Below are positions 1 through 6,619 of a stretch of 15,301 nucleotides of DNA, piece after piece. The stretch comes from Natronohydrobacter sp. GTDB taxonomy: Bacteria; Pseudomonadota; Alphaproteobacteria; Rhodobacterales; Rhodobacteraceae. The notes beneath the pieces were generated by a model. It had not been told where the DNA came from and did no database searches. It saw only the letters and a program-made list of their open reading frames with translations. A program made the position numbers and the translations under genes. Positions within the stretch are counted from its first letter, which is position 1; each line of letters starts with the position of its first letter. The stretch is from the NCBI GenBank assembly GCA_007118445.1, contig SKRP01000301.1, positions 1-15,301 on the forward strand, given 5' to 3'.

Positions 1-2313
1 ACCTGGGAAAACGGTCGTCAGGTCGAGCTGTTTCCGACCCGTTTCGCGCTTGACCCGATCATGATCGCCGAGAAGATCGGTGATATCCTGATCGAGGAGG
101 GTCGCGGCACGGACAGCGTGACAGCCGGGCTGGCCCTGATCGCCGAGGCCCGCCGCGCCGACAATGCCCGGGATCTGGCCGCGCGACTGCCCTTCTACTG
201 CTCGGGCTGTCCGCATAATACATCGACCAAAGTGCCCGAGGGCCATCGCGCCTATGCCGGCATCGGCTGTCACTATATGGTGCAGTGGATGGACCGCCAG
301 ACCACGGGCTTCACCCAGATGGGGGGCGAAGGCGCGAACTGGATCGGCGAGGCCCCGTTCTCGACCCGCCCGCATGTGTTCCAGAACCTGGGCGATGGCA
401 CCTATAACCATTCCGGCGTGCAGGCGATCCGCGCCGCCCTCGCGGCAGGCACCAACATCACCTACAAGATCCTGTTCAACGATGCGGTCGCCATGACCGG
501 CGGGCAAAAGAACGAAGGCGGCCTCACGCCCGGCCAAATCGCCCATGAACTGACCGCGTTGGGCGTGGGCAAGATCGAAATCGTGTTCGACGAGAAGGAA
601 GAACCCCGCCGCACCGATTTCCCCAAAACGGTCGGCTGGCACCCCCGCGCCGATCTCGACCGCGTGCAGCGCGACTGCGCCGCGCATAAGGGCGTGTCGG
701 CCATCATCTATGTGCAGACCTGCGCCGCCGAAAAGCGCCGCCGCCGCAAGCGCGGCCAGTTTCCAGATCCAGATCAACGCGTTTTCATCAACACGGACAT
801 CTGCGAGGGCTGCGGCGATTGCGGGGTGCAATCGAACTGCGTCTCGATCGTGCCGGTTGAAACCGAATTCGGACGCAAACGCGCCATTGACCAATCCTCC
901 TGCAACAAGGATTTCTCCTGCCTCAAGGGCTTCTGCCCCTCCTTCGTCACATTAGAGGGGGCAAAAGTGAAGAAATCGGAAACTGCGCAGGTGGATCTGC
1001 CCGATTTGCCCGCCCCTGCCCTGCCTGCGATCACCGGCACGCATAACATCGTCATCACCGGGGTCGGCGGCACCGGCGTCGTGACCGTGGGCGCGATCCT
1101 TGCCCAGGCCGCCCAACTTGACGGCAAGGGCGCGGGCCTGATCGAGATGGCGGGTCTCGCGCAAAAGGGCGGCGCGGTTCATATCCATTGCCGTATTGCC
1201 GAAAAACCACAGGATATCAACGCCATCCGCGTCGCCGTGGGCGAGGCGCATTGCATCATCGGCGGCGATCTGGTGGTCACGGCGGGCGCGAAAACCATGG
1301 GGCTGATGCGCAAGGGCCAGACCGGGGCGGCAGTGAATGCGCATGAAATCATCACCGGCGAATTCACCCGCAACACCGAATTCCGCATCCCCTCGGACGA
1401 TCTGAAAATCGCGCTTCAGGCCCGTCTGGGTGAGCGGTTGCGCCTGTTTGACTATTCCGATCTGGCGAAACGCCTGCTCGGTGACAGCATTTTTTCGAAC
1501 ATGATGGCGCTGGGTGCGGCCTGGCAGATGGGGCTGATTCCGCTGTCCGAAGGCGCAATCCTGCAGGCGGTCGAACTGAACGGTGCAGCCGTCGAGGGCA
1601 ATAGCCGCGCCTTCGCGCTCGGGCGCTGGACCGTGGAACACCCCAAGGCCGCCGCGAAGATGCTGGCCGACAAAGTGACGCAGAAACCCCTGTCACTGGA
1701 CGAAAAAATCCGCCTGCGCGAGATGCATCTGGCCGCCTATCAGTCGAAGCGGCTGGTCAGGAAGTTCCGCAAGCTGGTGGACCAGGCGCCCGATGACCGG
1801 ATGAAAGAAGCGATTGCAAAGGGTTATCACAAACTGCTCACCTATAAGGATGAATATGAAGTCGCGCGCCTGCATCTCGACAGCTTGCACAAAGCCCGCA
1901 TGGAGTTCGAGGGCGCGTTCACCCCGCGCTTCCACCTTGCCCCGCCGCTCCTGTCGCGCATGGGGCCGGATGGTCGCCCAGTGAAACGCAGATTCGGGCC
2001 GTGGATCCTCAAGGGTTTCAAACTCTTGGCCGCAATGAAGCCCCTGCGCGGCACGCCGCTCGACCCGTTTGGTTACACATCCGAACGGCGCATGGAACGC
2101 CAGATGATCCGCGATTATGAGGCGCTCATCTTGCAAATTCTGCCGCAAATAACCCCTGAAAACCATGCGCTTGCTGTTGAGCTGGCAGAATTGCCACTGC
2201 AGGTGCGCGGCTTCGGCCCGGTCAAACACCGCAATGCCGAGGCCACAGACAAGCGCCGCGCCGAATTGCTGGCGGCCTTCCATGCCCCCCCGGCCCGCGT
2301 CGCTGCCGAATAG
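1..2313 (+). CDS. iorA: Indolepyruvate ferredoxin oxidoreductase, fused subunits, 3' part (5' end outside window)
   Basis: The reading frame is open from base 1, so the ATG at 61 is internal and the gene begins before the window. The 770 visible residues carry, in order: the end of a thiamine-diphosphate enzyme domain with GDGTYNHSG (from residue 131) and DAVAMTGGQ; a cysteine cluster CEGCGDCGVQSNC (Cys 268, 271, 274, 280) with further cysteines after it, as expected for iron-sulfur cluster binding; and a gamma-type domain starting at GVGGTGVVTVG (from residue 354). A long C-terminal domain typical of the fused bacterial form follows. The family oxidatively decarboxylates indolepyruvate and other aryl-pyruvates to acyl-CoA with reduction of ferredoxin, in the cytoplasm. 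Full-length fused proteins are usually about 1,150 residues, so roughly one third is missing on the left. The fused alpha/beta architecture is my reading from family knowledge. Confidence 0.92.
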   Translation, partial: TWENGRQVELFPTRFALDPIMIAEKIGDILIEEGRGTDSVTAGLALIAEARRADNARDLAARLPFYCSGCPHNTSTKVPEGHRAYAGIGCHYMVQWMDRQTTGFTQMGGEGANWIGEAPFSTRPHVFQNLGDGTYNHSGVQAIRAALAAGTNITYKILFNDAVAMTGGQKNEGGLTPGQIAHELTALGVGKIEIVFDEKEEPRRTDFPKTVGWHPRADLDRVQRDCAAHKGVSAIIYVQTCAAEKRRRRKRGQFPDPDQRVFINTDICEGCGDCGVQSNCVSIVPVETEFGRKRAIDQSSCNKDFSCLKGFCPSFVTLEGAKVKKSETAQVDLPDLPAPALPAITGTHNIVITGVGGTGVVTVGAILAQAAQLDGKGAGLIEMAGLAQKGGAVHIHCRIAEKPQDINAIRVAVGEAHCIIGGDLVVTAGAKTMGLMRKGQTGAAVNAHEIITGEFTRNTEFRIPSDDLKIALQARLGERLRLFDYSDLAKRLLGDSIFSNMMALGAAWQMGLIPLSEGAILQAVELNGAAVEGNSRAFALGRWTVEHPKAAAKMLADKVTQKPLSLDEKIRLREMHLAAYQSKRLVRKFRKLVDQAPDDRMKEAIAKGYHKLLTYKDEYEVARLHLDSLHKARMEFEGAFTPRFHLAPPLLSRMGPDGRPVKRRFGPWILKGFKLLAAMKPLRGTPLDPFGYTSERRMERQMIRDYEALILQILPQITPENHALAVELAELPLQVRGFGPVKHRNAEATDKRRAELLAAFHAPPARVAAE

Positions 2314-2388
2314 CGACGATCAGGCTGGATTTCCGCCCCGCGCGGCTCTATGCAGGGCCACAGGGTTTTCAGCGCCGGAGACAGGCAG

Positions 2389-3201
2389 ATGGCAGTGGGC
2401 GTATTCGATTCCGGGCTGGGCGGGCTGACCGTGCTGGGCGCGCTGAGCGAGCGCCTGCCGGATATTCCCTTTGTCTATCTGGGGGATAACGCCCATACCC
2501 CTTACGGCGTGCGCGATGCCGAGGATATTTTCAACCTGACCTGCGGCAATGTCGAACGGCTCTGGGACGAAGGCTGCGATCTGGTGATCCTGGCCTGCAA
2601 CACGGCCTCTGCGGCGGCGCTGAAACGGATGCAGGAAACCTGGGTGCCCGCCGACAAGCGCGTGCTGGGCGTCTTCGTGCCGCTGATCGAGGCGCTGACC
2701 GAACGCCAATGGGGCGACAATTCCCCGCCGCGTGAAGTGGCCGTCAAGCATGTGGCCCTGTTCGCGACCCCGGCGACAGTGTCCAGCCGGGCATTTCAGC
2801 GCGAACTGGCCTTCCGCGCCATCGGCGTCGATGTCGAGGCCCAACCCTGCGCCGGTGTCGTGGATGCGATCGAACAGGGCGATATGCAGCTGGCCGAAGC
2901 GCTGGTGCATTCCCATGTCGAATCGCTCCTGCGCCGGATGCCCCGCCCGGAGGCGGCTGTGCTGGGCTGCACCCATTATCCGCTTGTGGAACATGCGTTC
3001 CGCGAGGCCCTTGGCCCGGATGTCGATGTCTATTCGCAGCCCAAGCTCGTTGCCGCCAGCCTTGACGACTACCTCAAGCGCCGCCCCGAAATGCTGGGGC
3101 CGGGCCGCGACAGCGCTTTCCTGACAACTGGCGATCCGGTCAATGTCTCGCGCAAGGCCACGCAATTCCTGCGCCGCCAGATCAGCTTCAAACCCGCCTG
3201 A
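2389..3201 (+). CDS. murI: Glutamate racemase
   Basis: MurI converts L-glutamate to D-glutamate for peptidoglycan synthesis in the cytoplasm, without a cofactor. The 270-residue protein has the expected landmarks: FDSGLGGLTVL at the N-terminus (Asp7, Ser8), GDNAHTPYG (residues 32-40), the first catalytic cysteine in ACNTAS (Cys70), and the second in GCTHYP (Cys194, followed by His196). The length is normal for the family. An in-frame ATG lies at 2350, but I chose 2389. MAVGVFDSGLGG is the usual N-terminus, and GGAG at 2377-2380 lies eight bases before this ATG. The gene sits 75 bases after the oxidoreductase and may or may not be cotranscribed with it. No anomalies seen. Confidence 0.95.
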   Translation: MAVGVFDSGLGGLTVLGALSERLPDIPFVYLGDNAHTPYGVRDAEDIFNLTCGNVERLWDEGCDLVILACNTASAAALKRMQETWVPADKRVLGVFVPLIEALTERQWGDNSPPREVAVKHVALFATPATVSSRAFQRELAFRAIGVDVEAQPCAGVVDAIEQGDMQLAEALVHSHVESLLRRMPRPEAAVLGCTHYPLVEHAFREALGPDVDVYSQPKLVAASLDDYLKRRPEMLGPGRDSAFLTTGDPVNVSRKATQFLRRQISFKPA

Positions 3202-3202
3202 G

Positions 3203-3233
3203 TTTCATCTTGCCCCAAATACTCCCGCGCGGA
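3203..3233. repeat. Intergenic repeat-like element between murI and argC
   Basis: Immediately after the murI stop lies the string CTTGCCCCAAATACTCC followed by a short inverted repeat (CTCC-CGCGC-GGAG). From memory, very similar strings of this CCAAATACTCC type recur between genes in Rhodobacteraceae genomes; this is established only by recollection and cannot be shown from a single copy here. It may act as a weak transcription end for murI or be a neutral dispersed repeat. Confidence 0.4.
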
Positions 3234-3280
3234 GCGCTTGAGCGATCAGCGGCTTCGCGATACGTCGAAAGAGCGTGACC

Positions 3281-4309
3281 ATGACCAAATCCATCGCCAT
3301 ACTCGGGGCCTCGGGCTATACAGGTGCCGAACTTGTCCGGCTGATCTCGACCCATCCCGATCTGCGCATCACTGCGCTGACGGGCGAGCGCAAGGCCGGT
3401 CAGCCCATGGCGCAAGTCTTTCCGTTCCTGCGCCATCTCGACCTGCCCGATCTGTGCCGGATCGAAGATGTCGATTTCTCGCGCATCGATCTGGCCTTCT
3501 GCGCGCTGCCGCACGCGACCTCGCAGGCGGTCATCAAGACCCTGCCGCGTGACCTGAAGATCGTTGATCTGTCTGCAGATTTCCGCCTGCGCGACCCTGC
3601 AGCCTATGAAAAATGGTATGGCCAGCCCCATGCCGCGCCCGAATTGCAGCGCGAGGCAGTTTACGGCCTGACCGAATTCTACCGCGACGAGATCCGCGCG
3701 GCGCGTCTGGTCGCGGGCACCGGCTGCAACGCCGCAACCGGGCAATATATCCTGCGCCCGCTGATCGAGGCCGGGGTGATCGATCTGGACCGGATCATTC
3801 TGGACCTGAAATGTGGCGTATCGGGCGCGGGCCGCGCGCTCAAGGAAAACCTGCTTCATGCCGAGCTCTCCGAGGGCACGCAGGCCTATGCGATCGGCGG
3901 CACCCACCGGCATCTTGGCGAATTCGATCAGGAATTCAGCGCTCTGGCAGGGCGGCCGGTGCATATCCAGTTCACGCCGCATCTCTTGCCGATGAATCGC
4001 GGGATCCTTGCGACAGCTTGGCTGGATGGCGATGCACAGCAAATTCACGAAGTTTTGCAGCGCCAATATTGCGTTGAATCAATGATCAGCATGCTACCTT
4101 TTGGCACAACACCTTCGACTCATGATGTGCGCGGATCAAATTTCGTGCATATTGGGGTTGTCGGGGATCGCATTCCCGGTCGGGCCGTGGTCGTGGCAGC
4201 ACTTGACAATCTGTGCAAGGGCTCCAGCGGGCAGGCCATTCAGAATGCGAACCTGATGCTGGGACTGGAGGAAACGGCGGGACTGCTGGGCGCGCCGGTT
4301 TTCCCGTGA
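3281..4309 (+). CDS. argC: N-acetyl-gamma-glutamyl-phosphate reductase
   Basis: ArgC carries out the NADPH-dependent reduction of N-acetyl-glutamyl phosphate to the semialdehyde, the third step of arginine synthesis. The 342-residue protein has the N-terminal nucleotide-binding turn GASGYTGAEL (residues 9-18), the catalytic cysteine in AGTGCNAATG (Cys149), the conserved THRHLGE segment near residue 210, and FTPHLLPMNRG. The length fits the long (type 1) AGPR class. A GTG at 3275 is in frame, but ATG 3281 is preferred. The purine-rich GAAAGAG at 3267-3273 then lies at a normal distance, while it would almost touch the GTG. It is followed after 14 bases by ccmE, probably in one transcript. The linkage of argC with ccm genes is, as I recall, a usual arrangement in Rhodobacterales. 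Confidence 0.96.
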   Translation: MTKSIAILGASGYTGAELVRLISTHPDLRITALTGERKAGQPMAQVFPFLRHLDLPDLCRIEDVDFSRIDLAFCALPHATSQAVIKTLPRDLKIVDLSADFRLRDPAAYEKWYGQPHAAPELQREAVYGLTEFYRDEIRAARLVAGTGCNAATGQYILRPLIEAGVIDLDRIILDLKCGVSGAGRALKENLLHAELSEGTQAYAIGGTHRHLGEFDQEFSALAGRPVHIQFTPHLLPMNRGILATAWLDGDAQQIHEVLQRQYCVESMISMLPFGTTPSTHDVRGSNFVHIGVVGDRIPGRAVVVAALDNLCKGSSGQAIQNANLMLGLEETAGLLGAPVFP

Positions 4310-4323
4310 GATGAGAGGACGCG

Positions 4324-4791
4324 ATGAAGAACCTGAAGAAAACCCGACGGATCCAGATCATTTCGGTCGCGGCCGTTGCCCTTGCGTTATCGACCGCGCT
4401 GATTGGCTATGCGATGCGCGACGGGATCAATTTCTTCCTGTCGCCCTCGCAGGTGGTGGCAGAGCCTCCGCTGCCCAATGAGGTCTTCCGCATCGGCGGG
4501 CTGGTCGAGCCGGGCTCGATCGTGCGCGGTCAGTCGGACACAGTCAGCTTCCGCGTGACCGATGGCCCGGCTTCGGTCGAGGTGCAGTTTCGTGGCATCC
4601 TGCCCGATCTTTTCAGCGAAAATGAAGGCATGGTCGGGACCGGCCGCTTCATCGACGGCGTGTTTCAGGCCAGCGAGATCCTTGCCAAGCATGATGAAAC
4701 CTACATGCCGCGCGAGGTCATGGAGGCCCTGAAAGCGCAGGGCGAATGGCACGGTCCTGACCCGCAATCGTTGCCCGAGCCCCAGAGCTGA
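4324..4791 (+). CDS. ccmE: Cytochrome c maturation heme chaperone CcmE
   Basis: CcmE is a membrane-anchored periplasmic protein that binds heme covalently through a histidine. It hands the heme from CcmCD to the CcmF/H ligase during c-type cytochrome maturation (System I). The 155-residue protein has a basic start, one transmembrane anchor at about residues 11-30, then an OB-fold domain. The heme-binding motif LAKHDETYMP places the heme histidine at His123 and the conserved tyrosine at Tyr127. A GAGGA at 4315-4319 lies four bases before the ATG, which is short but usable. The gene is 14 bases after argC. No ccmF or ccmH follows it here, which is unusual for the expected argC-ccmE-ccmF-ccmH order. 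The protein itself looks intact. Confidence 0.96.
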   Translation: MKNLKKTRRIQIISVAAVALALSTALIGYAMRDGINFFLSPSQVVAEPPLPNEVFRIGGLVEPGSIVRGQSDTVSFRVTDGPASVEVQFRGILPDLFSENEGMVGTGRFIDGVFQASEILAKHDETYMPREVMEALKAQGEWHGPDPQSLPEPQS

Positions 4792-4792
4792 C

Positions 4793-4809
4793 ACGCGCGC
4801 GTAGCGCGT
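4793..4809 (+). terminator. Hairpin just after ccmE, possible terminator
   Basis: ACGCGC, five bases, GCGCGT forms a six-base-pair all-GC/AT-closed stem that starts two bases after the ccmE stop. It is followed by TT but by no real T-run, so it is at best a weak intrinsic terminator. It coincides with the place where the expected downstream ccm genes are missing. Confidence 0.35.
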
Positions 4810-4830
4810 TCGTTCGCATTCACGCCATAC

Positions 4831-4956
4831 GCTCCAGCCTGCTGTTTTCGCATGTCGAAAAGCCCGGGACCGGTAACCACTTCCGAGCGACATGCTCTGG
4901 CCTATTGTTTTCGCATGCCGAAAAGCCCGGGACCGGTAACCACTTCCGAGCGACAT
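4831..4956. repeat. Two tandem copies of a 63-bp repeat, plus start of a third
   Basis: Copies run from 4831 to 4893 and 4894 to 4956. They differ at only a few bases near the beginning and in the spacer of the hairpin. Each copy contains TTTTCGCATGYCGAAAA (a six-base inverted repeat), the GC-rich CCCGGGACCGGT, and a closing GAGC-GACAT-GCTC inverted repeat that crosses into the next copy. The first bases of a third copy (GCTCC) follow at 4957. Similar 'GGAAGTGG...ACCGG' intergenic elements are, from memory, common in alphaproteobacteria, so this is probably a local tandem of a dispersed palindromic element. Because 63 is divisible by three, frames on the - strand read through it as a 21-residue repeat. 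I do not regard those as genes. Confidence 0.8.
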
Positions 4957-5042
4957 GCTCCAAGTCGGCTCGGATAGCGGCAAAAACGGCAGCTTCAGAC
5001 ACGGCGCAAGCCAGCCAGGGATGCGTCTGAACGAATGTTCTC

Positions 5043-5789
5043 TCAGGACCAGAGCGCATCCGCCAGCAGCCCCAGCCCCAGAAGCAGGGACAGGCCGATC
5101 AGCAGGCGCCGGAACAGCGTGTCGGACACGCGCCGGAAAGCCAGCAAGCCCAGACGCGCTGACAGCAGCGAGGCAGGCAGCGCAATGAAAAAGGCTGTCA
5201 CCGTGGTGCTGTCATAAGCGCCACGGGTCCAGAGCAGCGTTGCTGTCAGACCCAGGATCGCCACATTGAACGGTTGCAGCACTGCGCGGGTCTCGGCCTT
5301 GGGCCAGGGCCTGAGCGAACACCAGATCACAGGCAGCGCCCCGGACAATCCGGCCATGCCCCCCAGCAGGCCACCGCTCAGCCCGACCCCTGCATCCAGA
5401 ACCGGGGTCCGGCGCTGGAACCGGGGCAGATTGGCCCGCAGGCTGAAAAACCCGCCATAGAGGATCAGCAGCGCGGCAATCACCAGTTTCAGCGTCGCGG
5501 CATCGATATAGGTCAGCAGGGACAGGCCGATCGGCACACCGATCAGACCGGGGATGATGAAGCGCATCAGCCGCGCCACATTCACCCGCAGCGCCGCCCG
5601 GACCTCCCACAGGCCCATCAAACCGGTCACCACTGACATCAGTGTGACCACGGCGACGGCGCTGACAGGATCGAGCACAACCAGCAGAAAGCCCAGCGCG
5701 AAAAGCGCGGTGCCAGTACCCGCCAACCCGTTGACAAAGCCACCGGCAAAAGCGCCAAGCAGGATGAAGACAATTGCAGAGGCTGTCAT
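5043..5789 (-). CDS. TauE/SafE family inner-membrane permease
   Basis: The product is about 248 residues and almost wholly hydrophobic, with roughly eight predicted membrane segments. The first contains GGFVNGLAGTGTA, matching the glycine-rich start of TauE/SafE proteins. A second glycine-rich loop, GGLLGGMAGLSGALP, starts the second half, giving the family's internal two-fold repeat. Known members are linked to export or uptake of sulfite, sulfoacetate and other small organic anions; the substrate here cannot be read from the sequence. Two starts are possible: GTG at 5807 and ATG at 5789. I prefer the ATG because it begins just before the first membrane segment, although neither has a clear ribosome binding site. 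No neighbouring gene points to a sulfur pathway. It stands alone between repeats and the TDGT-repeat island. Confidence 0.85.
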   Translation of the reverse strand: MTASAIVFILLGAFAGGFVNGLAGTGTALFALGFLLVVLDPVSAVAVVTLMSVVTGLMGLWEVRAALRVNVARLMRFIIPGLIGVPIGLSLLTYIDAATLKLVIAALLILYGGFFSLRANLPRFQRRTPVLDAGVGLSGGLLGGMAGLSGALPVIWCSLRPWPKAETRAVLQPFNVAILGLTATLLWTRGAYDSTTVTAFFIALPASLLSARLGLLAFRRVSDTLFRRLLIGLSLLLGLGLLADALWS

Positions 5790-5791
5790 CG

Positions 5792-5812
5792 GCACTGCGC
5801 CCGGCACAGTGC
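5792..5812 (-). promoter_or_regulatory. Inverted repeat at the start of the TauE-like gene
   Basis: GCACTG (5792-5797) and CAGTGC (5807-5812) form a perfect six-base inverted repeat with a nine-base GC-rich loop. It ends two bases before the preferred ATG and overlaps the alternative GTG start. It could be an operator or a 5' leader hairpin masking the ribosome binding site. The function is unknown. Confidence 0.35.
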
Positions 5813-5971
5813 AACAGGGTCAGGGGAGATCAAGAAAGCCGCTTCGGGATCAGGATGTCGCATGATGCGGACTAAACCTGCAGGTGGCCCGATGGTCAAG
5901 CCCTGAACATGTTAACATTGACCCGAAATCCCCGCAGCGTGCAGGCAGGCTTGCGCTGATCGACAATACGC

Positions 5972-6449
5972 TCAGCTGCCATCGCTGGCAGAGCTGCAGC
6001 GTCGGGATGCGCTGGACGTCATCCGGCCCCTGCGGCGAACCCCGAGCAGGGACACGGTTTGCGGGCTGCGTCCCGGTGCTGGCCTGACTGGTCTGATCAT
6101 GACTGGATCGCCAACGGTCCTGGAATACGCGTCCTGACCAAGCCGGAGGTCCGAAGCCGGACAGAGCTGAGAAGCGTGACCCCGTCGCCATGCCAACAGG
6201 TCACGCTGCCACCTGTGGCACCGGTATTGCCCAGCGAGCGTCCCCTGACGGGTGCCCGGTGAGAGCGGGCGCGCAGCCGACGCGGGAATGGCAGGAAAAA
6301 CCCACGCGCCGGTCGTTCACTGTCAGCGGCCAGCCCTGCACATCGCCGGGCGGCAGGACCGTCCCGACATGCGCATGGCAGGCCATGGCGAGACTGCCGC
6401 GCAGCCGAATCGCCCGCAAGGCCATCAACGCGTGACACAGGGGTATCAT
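5972..6449 (-). pseudogene. Decayed tandem copy of the TDGT-repeat secreted protein gene
   Basis: A start ATG at 6449 with a good AGGGG six bases upstream opens an 82-codon frame ending at 6201. Its first part aligns with the start of the intact gene at 6620-8095: both have a hydrophobic leader, then R-V-x-F, then CH-x4-GC (CHSRVGC here, CHDNIGC there) followed by one residue and proline. At DNA level CCTGCCAT and GGCTGCG are nine bases apart in both copies. Within the codons for the first TDGT motif the copy lacks two bases. After that shift the frame reads GTRQGT, the same residues as one repeat of the intact protein, and stays open to about 5972. Further repeats are not clearly recognisable, so the boundary at the left is approximate. 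It could instead be expressed as a short secreted peptide of 82 residues, but loss of the -10 box argues for decay. Confidence 0.6.
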
Positions 6450-6567
6450 CTTGATCCCCTGTGTCTGATGCGCGCTTGTGGCGTAATCGAGGGCAAGCGT
6501 GCTGCCCTGTCGGATCGTTCCCGCCCCGCAGCAAGCCGCCTTGCGCGACGTCAGGCCCGAAACCGGC
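6447..6567 (-). repeat. Leader duplication, copy B (upstream of decayed gene)
   Basis: About 120 bases upstream of and including the start codon at 6449 match the equivalent stretch upstream of the intact gene (8093-8207). Shared blocks include CAGGGCAGCAC, GCGCATCA, GCGCAAGGC and GCCGGTTT in the same order with few length changes. The position of the TATAAT box in the other copy reads ACGATC here. The duplication shows the two genes arose by tandem copying. Confidence 0.75.
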
Positions 6568-6580
6568 GCAGGGAAACAGG

Positions 6581-6604
6581 GGTGCCGCAAGCCTCTGCGG
6601 CACC
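6581..6604 (-). terminator. Strong hairpin after the TDGT-repeat gene, likely terminator
   Basis: GGTGCCGCA (6581-6589), a six-base loop, and TGCGGCACC (6596-6604) form a perfect nine-base-pair stem. On the - strand it starts 15 bases after the stop codon at 6620. It is followed by CCTGTTTCCC, a weak T-stretch. The position and strength make it a good terminator candidate separating the intact gene from its decayed neighbour. Confidence 0.6.
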
Positions 6605-6619
6605 TGGCCCTGATCGGAT

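Noticed and set aside
3234..3247. 14-base identity GCGCTTGAGCGATC shared with 13670-13683
   Set aside because: A single 14-base match in 15 kb of compositionally biased DNA is not far from chance, and the flanks do not align.
3275..3283. GTG at 3275 as the start of argC
   Set aside because: It would leave one base between the purine-rich ribosome binding site and the start; ATG 3281 has normal spacing and the usual N-terminus.
3188..4066. Long open frame on the - strand opposite argC
   Set aside because: It lies entirely against a clear argC, is rich in Arg/Ala/Gln, and has no recognisable motif. It is a shadow caused by GC-rich third positions.
4820..5059. 79-codon frame on the - strand across the 63-bp repeats as a gene
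   Set aside because: It overlaps the permease end, lacks a clear ribosome binding site, and its repeated peptide follows directly from a palindromic DNA repeat. Kept only as a finding.
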